DNA from: WJMT01 sp964624145
GTDB taxonomy: Bacteria > Acidobacteriota > Aminicenantia > Aminicenantales > Aminicenantaceae
Length of the DNA stretch: 64,000 nucleotides
Reading direction: 5' to 3'
NCBI GenBank assembly: GCA_964624145.1
Contig: CAZUXT010000003.1
Span: 62,001 to 126,000 of the forward strand
Numbering within the stretch: the first letter of the stretch is position 1; every line of letters starts with the position of its first letter. The translations under genes were made by a program, and so were the position numbers. This document shows, piece after piece, positions 61,688 through 64,000 of the stretch. The notes beneath the pieces are model-generated. The model was not told where the DNA came from, made no database searches, and saw only the letters and a program-made list of their open reading frames with translations.

Positions 61688-64000
61688 ATGTTCAACACAA
61701 TCTTAAGCAAAATATTCGGTACTAAGACCGAACGAGACATAAAAAAGCTCCAACCCTTTGTAACGGCTGTAAATGAGATCGAACCGAAAATCAAAAATCT
61801 AAGCGACCAGCAGCTGAAAGAGAAAACAAATGAATTCAGGAACAAAGTAAACAACGGAGCCTCTTTAGACGACATCCTCTTTGAAGCCTTTGCTGTTGTA
61901 AGGGAAACAGCAAAGAGAAAAATCCATATGAGGCCCTTTGATGTGCAAATTATAGGCGGAGTGGTTCTCCATCAGGGAAAAATTGCAGAGATGAAAACAG
62001 GGGAAGGAAAAACCCTGGTGGCCACTCTCCCGGCTTATCTTAACGCGCTTGAAAAAAACGGCAGTGTTCATATTGTCACGGTCAATGATTATTTGGCTAA
62101 AAGGGACGCGGAGTGGATGGGGCCTGTGTATAAAACATTGGGCTTAGAAGTCGGAATCATACAGCATGACATGAATGAAATCGACAGGCAAGACTCCTAT
62201 GAAAAAGATGTCACATACGGAACAAATAATGAATTCGGCTTCGACTATCTCAGAGATAATATGAAATTCCGTCTTGCGGACATCGCCCAGAAAGAACATA
62301 AATTCGCCATTCTTGACGAAGTCGACAGTATTCTAGTAGACGAGGCCAGGACTCCCCTTATCATATCCGGTCCGACCGAAGATTCAACCTCCATATATTA
62401 CAAAATCAACAACCTGGTGAAAAAACTGAATAAATCCAGAGATTATCAGATAGACGAAAAGACAAGAACCGCTGTTCTTACAGAGGAAGGAGTGGAGCAC
62501 GCGGAAAAATCCCTTCATATAGAAAACCTGTATGACATCAAACATATGGATTTGATTCATGCCATCAATCAAGCCCTGAAAGCGCATCATCTCTTTAAAA
62601 AAGATGTTGACTATATGATAAAAGACGGAAAGGTGGTCATTGTAGATGAATTTACAGGAAGACTCATGCCAGGAAGGAGGTACAGCGACGGCTTGCATCA
62701 GGGATTGGAAGCGAAGGAAAACGTCCGAATCGAAGCTGAATATCAAACCCTGGCTTCTATAACATTCCAAAACTATTTCAGAATGTACGAAAAATTAGCC
62801 GGCATGACCGGAACAGCGGCCACAGAAGCAGCTGAGTTTCATTCCCTATATGACCTTGACGTGGTCGAAATCCCCACTAATAAAACTCTTATAAGAAATG
62901 AACATGATGACCTGATCTACAGGACAGCCAAAGAAAAATGGGATTCTGTGGCCAATGATATTATAGAAAGCAATAAGAAGGGAAGGCCTGTATTAGTAGG
63001 GACCATTTCCATTGAAAAGTCAGAATATCTCAGTTCCCTCCTGAATCAAAAACACATTAAACACAATGTCCTCAACGCAAAATATCATGAATCCGAAGCA
63101 AAGATCATAGCCCAGGCAGGAAGAATGGGTGCGGTCACTATTGCCACAAATATGGCAGGAAGAGGTGTTGATATTTTATTAGGAGGTAATCCTGAGTCCT
63201 TAGCCGAAGACTTTCTTAATAAAAAAGAGGATAAAGAAAATAATGACGAGGAGGAGCGCCAAAAAGCTCTGCAAAAAGCACTGTCCATCACAGAACCAGA
63301 AAAGGAAAAAGTTATCTCCCTGGGAGGGCTCCACGTTACAGGTACGGAAAGACACGAAGCCAGAAGAATAGACAATCAATTAAGAGGCAGGTGCGGAAGG
63401 CAGGGAGATCCGGGCTCATCCAGGTTCTATCTTTCCCTTGAAGATGACCTTATGCGCATCTTCGGAAGTGAAAAAATCTCAGGAATCATGACCAGAGTCG
63501 GAATGGAAGAAGGAATCCCAATTGAACACAAAATGGTCACCAAAGCCATTGAGAGAGCTCAAAAACAGGTGGAAGCCCGGAACTTTTCCATCCGAAAACA
63601 TCTTCTTGAATATGATGATGTGATGAACAAACAGAGAGAATCGATTTATTCACAGAGAAAAGAAATCCTTCAAGGAAAAGATATGAAGAAATTCCTACAG
63701 GAGATCAGTGTCAATATAGTCGATTGGATCATGGACACCAACACCAGTGAACAGGATTCCCCGGACGACTGGAATATTGAAGGTTTCAAGAATGCCATAA
63801 AGGCCCAGTTCGGGCTGGATGTCGACGAATTAGAAATCAACTGGGAAACCATTAATTTCCAAGAACTCCATGAAAAAACAATAAACGCCTTAAATGAGAT
63901 TTATGAAGAAAAAGAAAGAATAATCTCACTTGAGAGGATGAGGGAATTCGAGAGAATCATAATGCTTCAAGTGATTGATTCTCAATGGAAAGACCATCTG
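61688..64000 (+). CDS. secA: Preprotein translocase ATPase SecA (3' end outside window)
   Basis: The open frame runs from ATG at 61688 to the window edge (771 residues visible). The N terminus is MFNTILSKIFGTKTERDIK. Walker A MKTGEGKT is at residues 102-109; DEVDSILVDEARTPLIIS is the Walker B / substrate-binding junction. ATNMAGRGVDILLGGNPE and GLHVTGTERHEARRIDNQLRGRCGRQGDPGSSRFYLSLED are the second ATPase half. SecA drives translocation through SecYEG. Only the C-terminal tail is missing. Confidence 0.97.
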   Translation, partial: MFNTILSKIFGTKTERDIKKLQPFVTAVNEIEPKIKNLSDQQLKEKTNEFRNKVNNGASLDDILFEAFAVVRETAKRKIHMRPFDVQIIGGVVLHQGKIAEMKTGEGKTLVATLPAYLNALEKNGSVHIVTVNDYLAKRDAEWMGPVYKTLGLEVGIIQHDMNEIDRQDSYEKDVTYGTNNEFGFDYLRDNMKFRLADIAQKEHKFAILDEVDSILVDEARTPLIISGPTEDSTSIYYKINNLVKKLNKSRDYQIDEKTRTAVLTEEGVEHAEKSLHIENLYDIKHMDLIHAINQALKAHHLFKKDVDYMIKDGKVVIVDEFTGRLMPGRRYSDGLHQGLEAKENVRIEAEYQTLASITFQNYFRMYEKLAGMTGTAATEAAEFHSLYDLDVVEIPTNKTLIRNEHDDLIYRTAKEKWDSVANDIIESNKKGRPVLVGTISIEKSEYLSSLLNQKHIKHNVLNAKYHESEAKIIAQAGRMGAVTIATNMAGRGVDILLGGNPESLAEDFLNKKEDKENNDEEERQKALQKALSITEPEKEKVISLGGLHVTGTERHEARRIDNQLRGRCGRQGDPGSSRFYLSLEDDLMRIFGSEKISGIMTRVGMEEGIPIEHKMVTKAIERAQKQVEARNFSIRKHLLEYDDVMNKQRESIYSQRKEILQGKDMKKFLQEISVNIVDWIMDTNTSEQDSPDDWNIEGFKNAIKAQFGLDVDELEINWETINFQELHEKTINALNEIYEEKERIISLERMREFERIIMLQVIDSQWKDHL

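Overview
The window is a typical stretch of bacterial chromosome, AT-rich (about 40 percent GC by eye), with short intergenic gaps and many genes overlapping by 1-20 bases. The organism looks Gram-negative: it has heptose/LPS genes (rfaE1, rfaE2, a GT9 heptosyltransferase), a CsgG-like outer-membrane lipoprotein and an outer-membrane-type beta-barrel protein. The gene mix suggests Candidatus Aminicenantes or another Acidobacteriota-like lineage. Pointers are a PadR regulator with an orphan 'prefix-domain' FtsX permease, an HTH-TolB-TPR regulator, two C69 dipeptidases, a VPS10/Asp-box exoprotein and a pyruvoyl arginine decarboxylase. This placement is inference; there is no rRNA in the window.

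Layout. 1-6.5 kb (minus): an SH3b/beta-barrel protein cut by the edge, a Gld-type ABC exporter (ATPase, permease, GldG-like, DUF4340), and a secreted protein with FAM20/HipA-like atypical-kinase motifs. 6.6-10.4 kb: a PilZ protein and a 1064-aa Asp-box exoprotein with a clear terminator. 10.4-13 kb (minus): a polyamine operon of pyruvoyl arginine decarboxylase, a deoxyhypusine/homospermidine-synthase homologue and agmatinase. 13-18 kb: an aminotransferase, a C69 dipeptidase and a GxGYxYP protein. 18.2-21.3 kb (plus): an overlapping set of HTH-TolB-TPR regulator, 66-aa peptide and radical SAM/SPASM enzyme broken at a T8 run; this is the best candidate for an undescribed (RiPP-like) system. 21.4-24.2 kb: PadR plus FtsX permease. 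24.3-27.9 kb: tRNA-Leu, a lipoprotein, a second C69 dipeptidase, a degraded GNAT gene and a response regulator.

28-35.2 kb (plus): two CNNM/CorC proteins, a histone-deacetylase-family hydrolase, ADP-heptose synthesis genes, a heptosyltransferase, a PEMT/ICMT-like membrane methyltransferase and TrmH. 35.2-37.8 kb (minus): an ECF sigma factor, a membrane protein that may be its anti-sigma factor, and an HtrA-like protein lacking two of three catalytic residues. 37.8-38.3 kb: two inverted-repeat-bounded noncoding elements, one related to another at 50.8 kb. 38.3-45.4 kb (minus): archaeal-type HMG-CoA synthase, thiolase and DUF35 protein, then a methylcrotonyl-CoA-carboxylase-like carboxylase with an enoyl-CoA hydratase. 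Its biotin carboxylase and biotin carrier look like one protein split by a one-base frameshift.

45.6-48.8 kb (plus): ECF sigma factor with an ECF-type promoter, zinc-type anti-sigma factor, two small LiaI/LiaF-like membrane proteins and a DUF4097 protein. 48.8-52.4 kb: an unknown protein, a lipoyl/octanoyl transferase, tRNA-Gly, a bactofilin with a consensus sigma70 promoter, and CsgG. 52.5-64 kb: uvrB-uvrC, an FHA-GAF-PP2C phosphatase, a kynureninase-like PLP enzyme, feoA-feoB and secA (cut by the edge). The catabolic theme is peptide and amino-acid use, combined with envelope-stress circuits. There is no CRISPR array, IS transposase or phage module.
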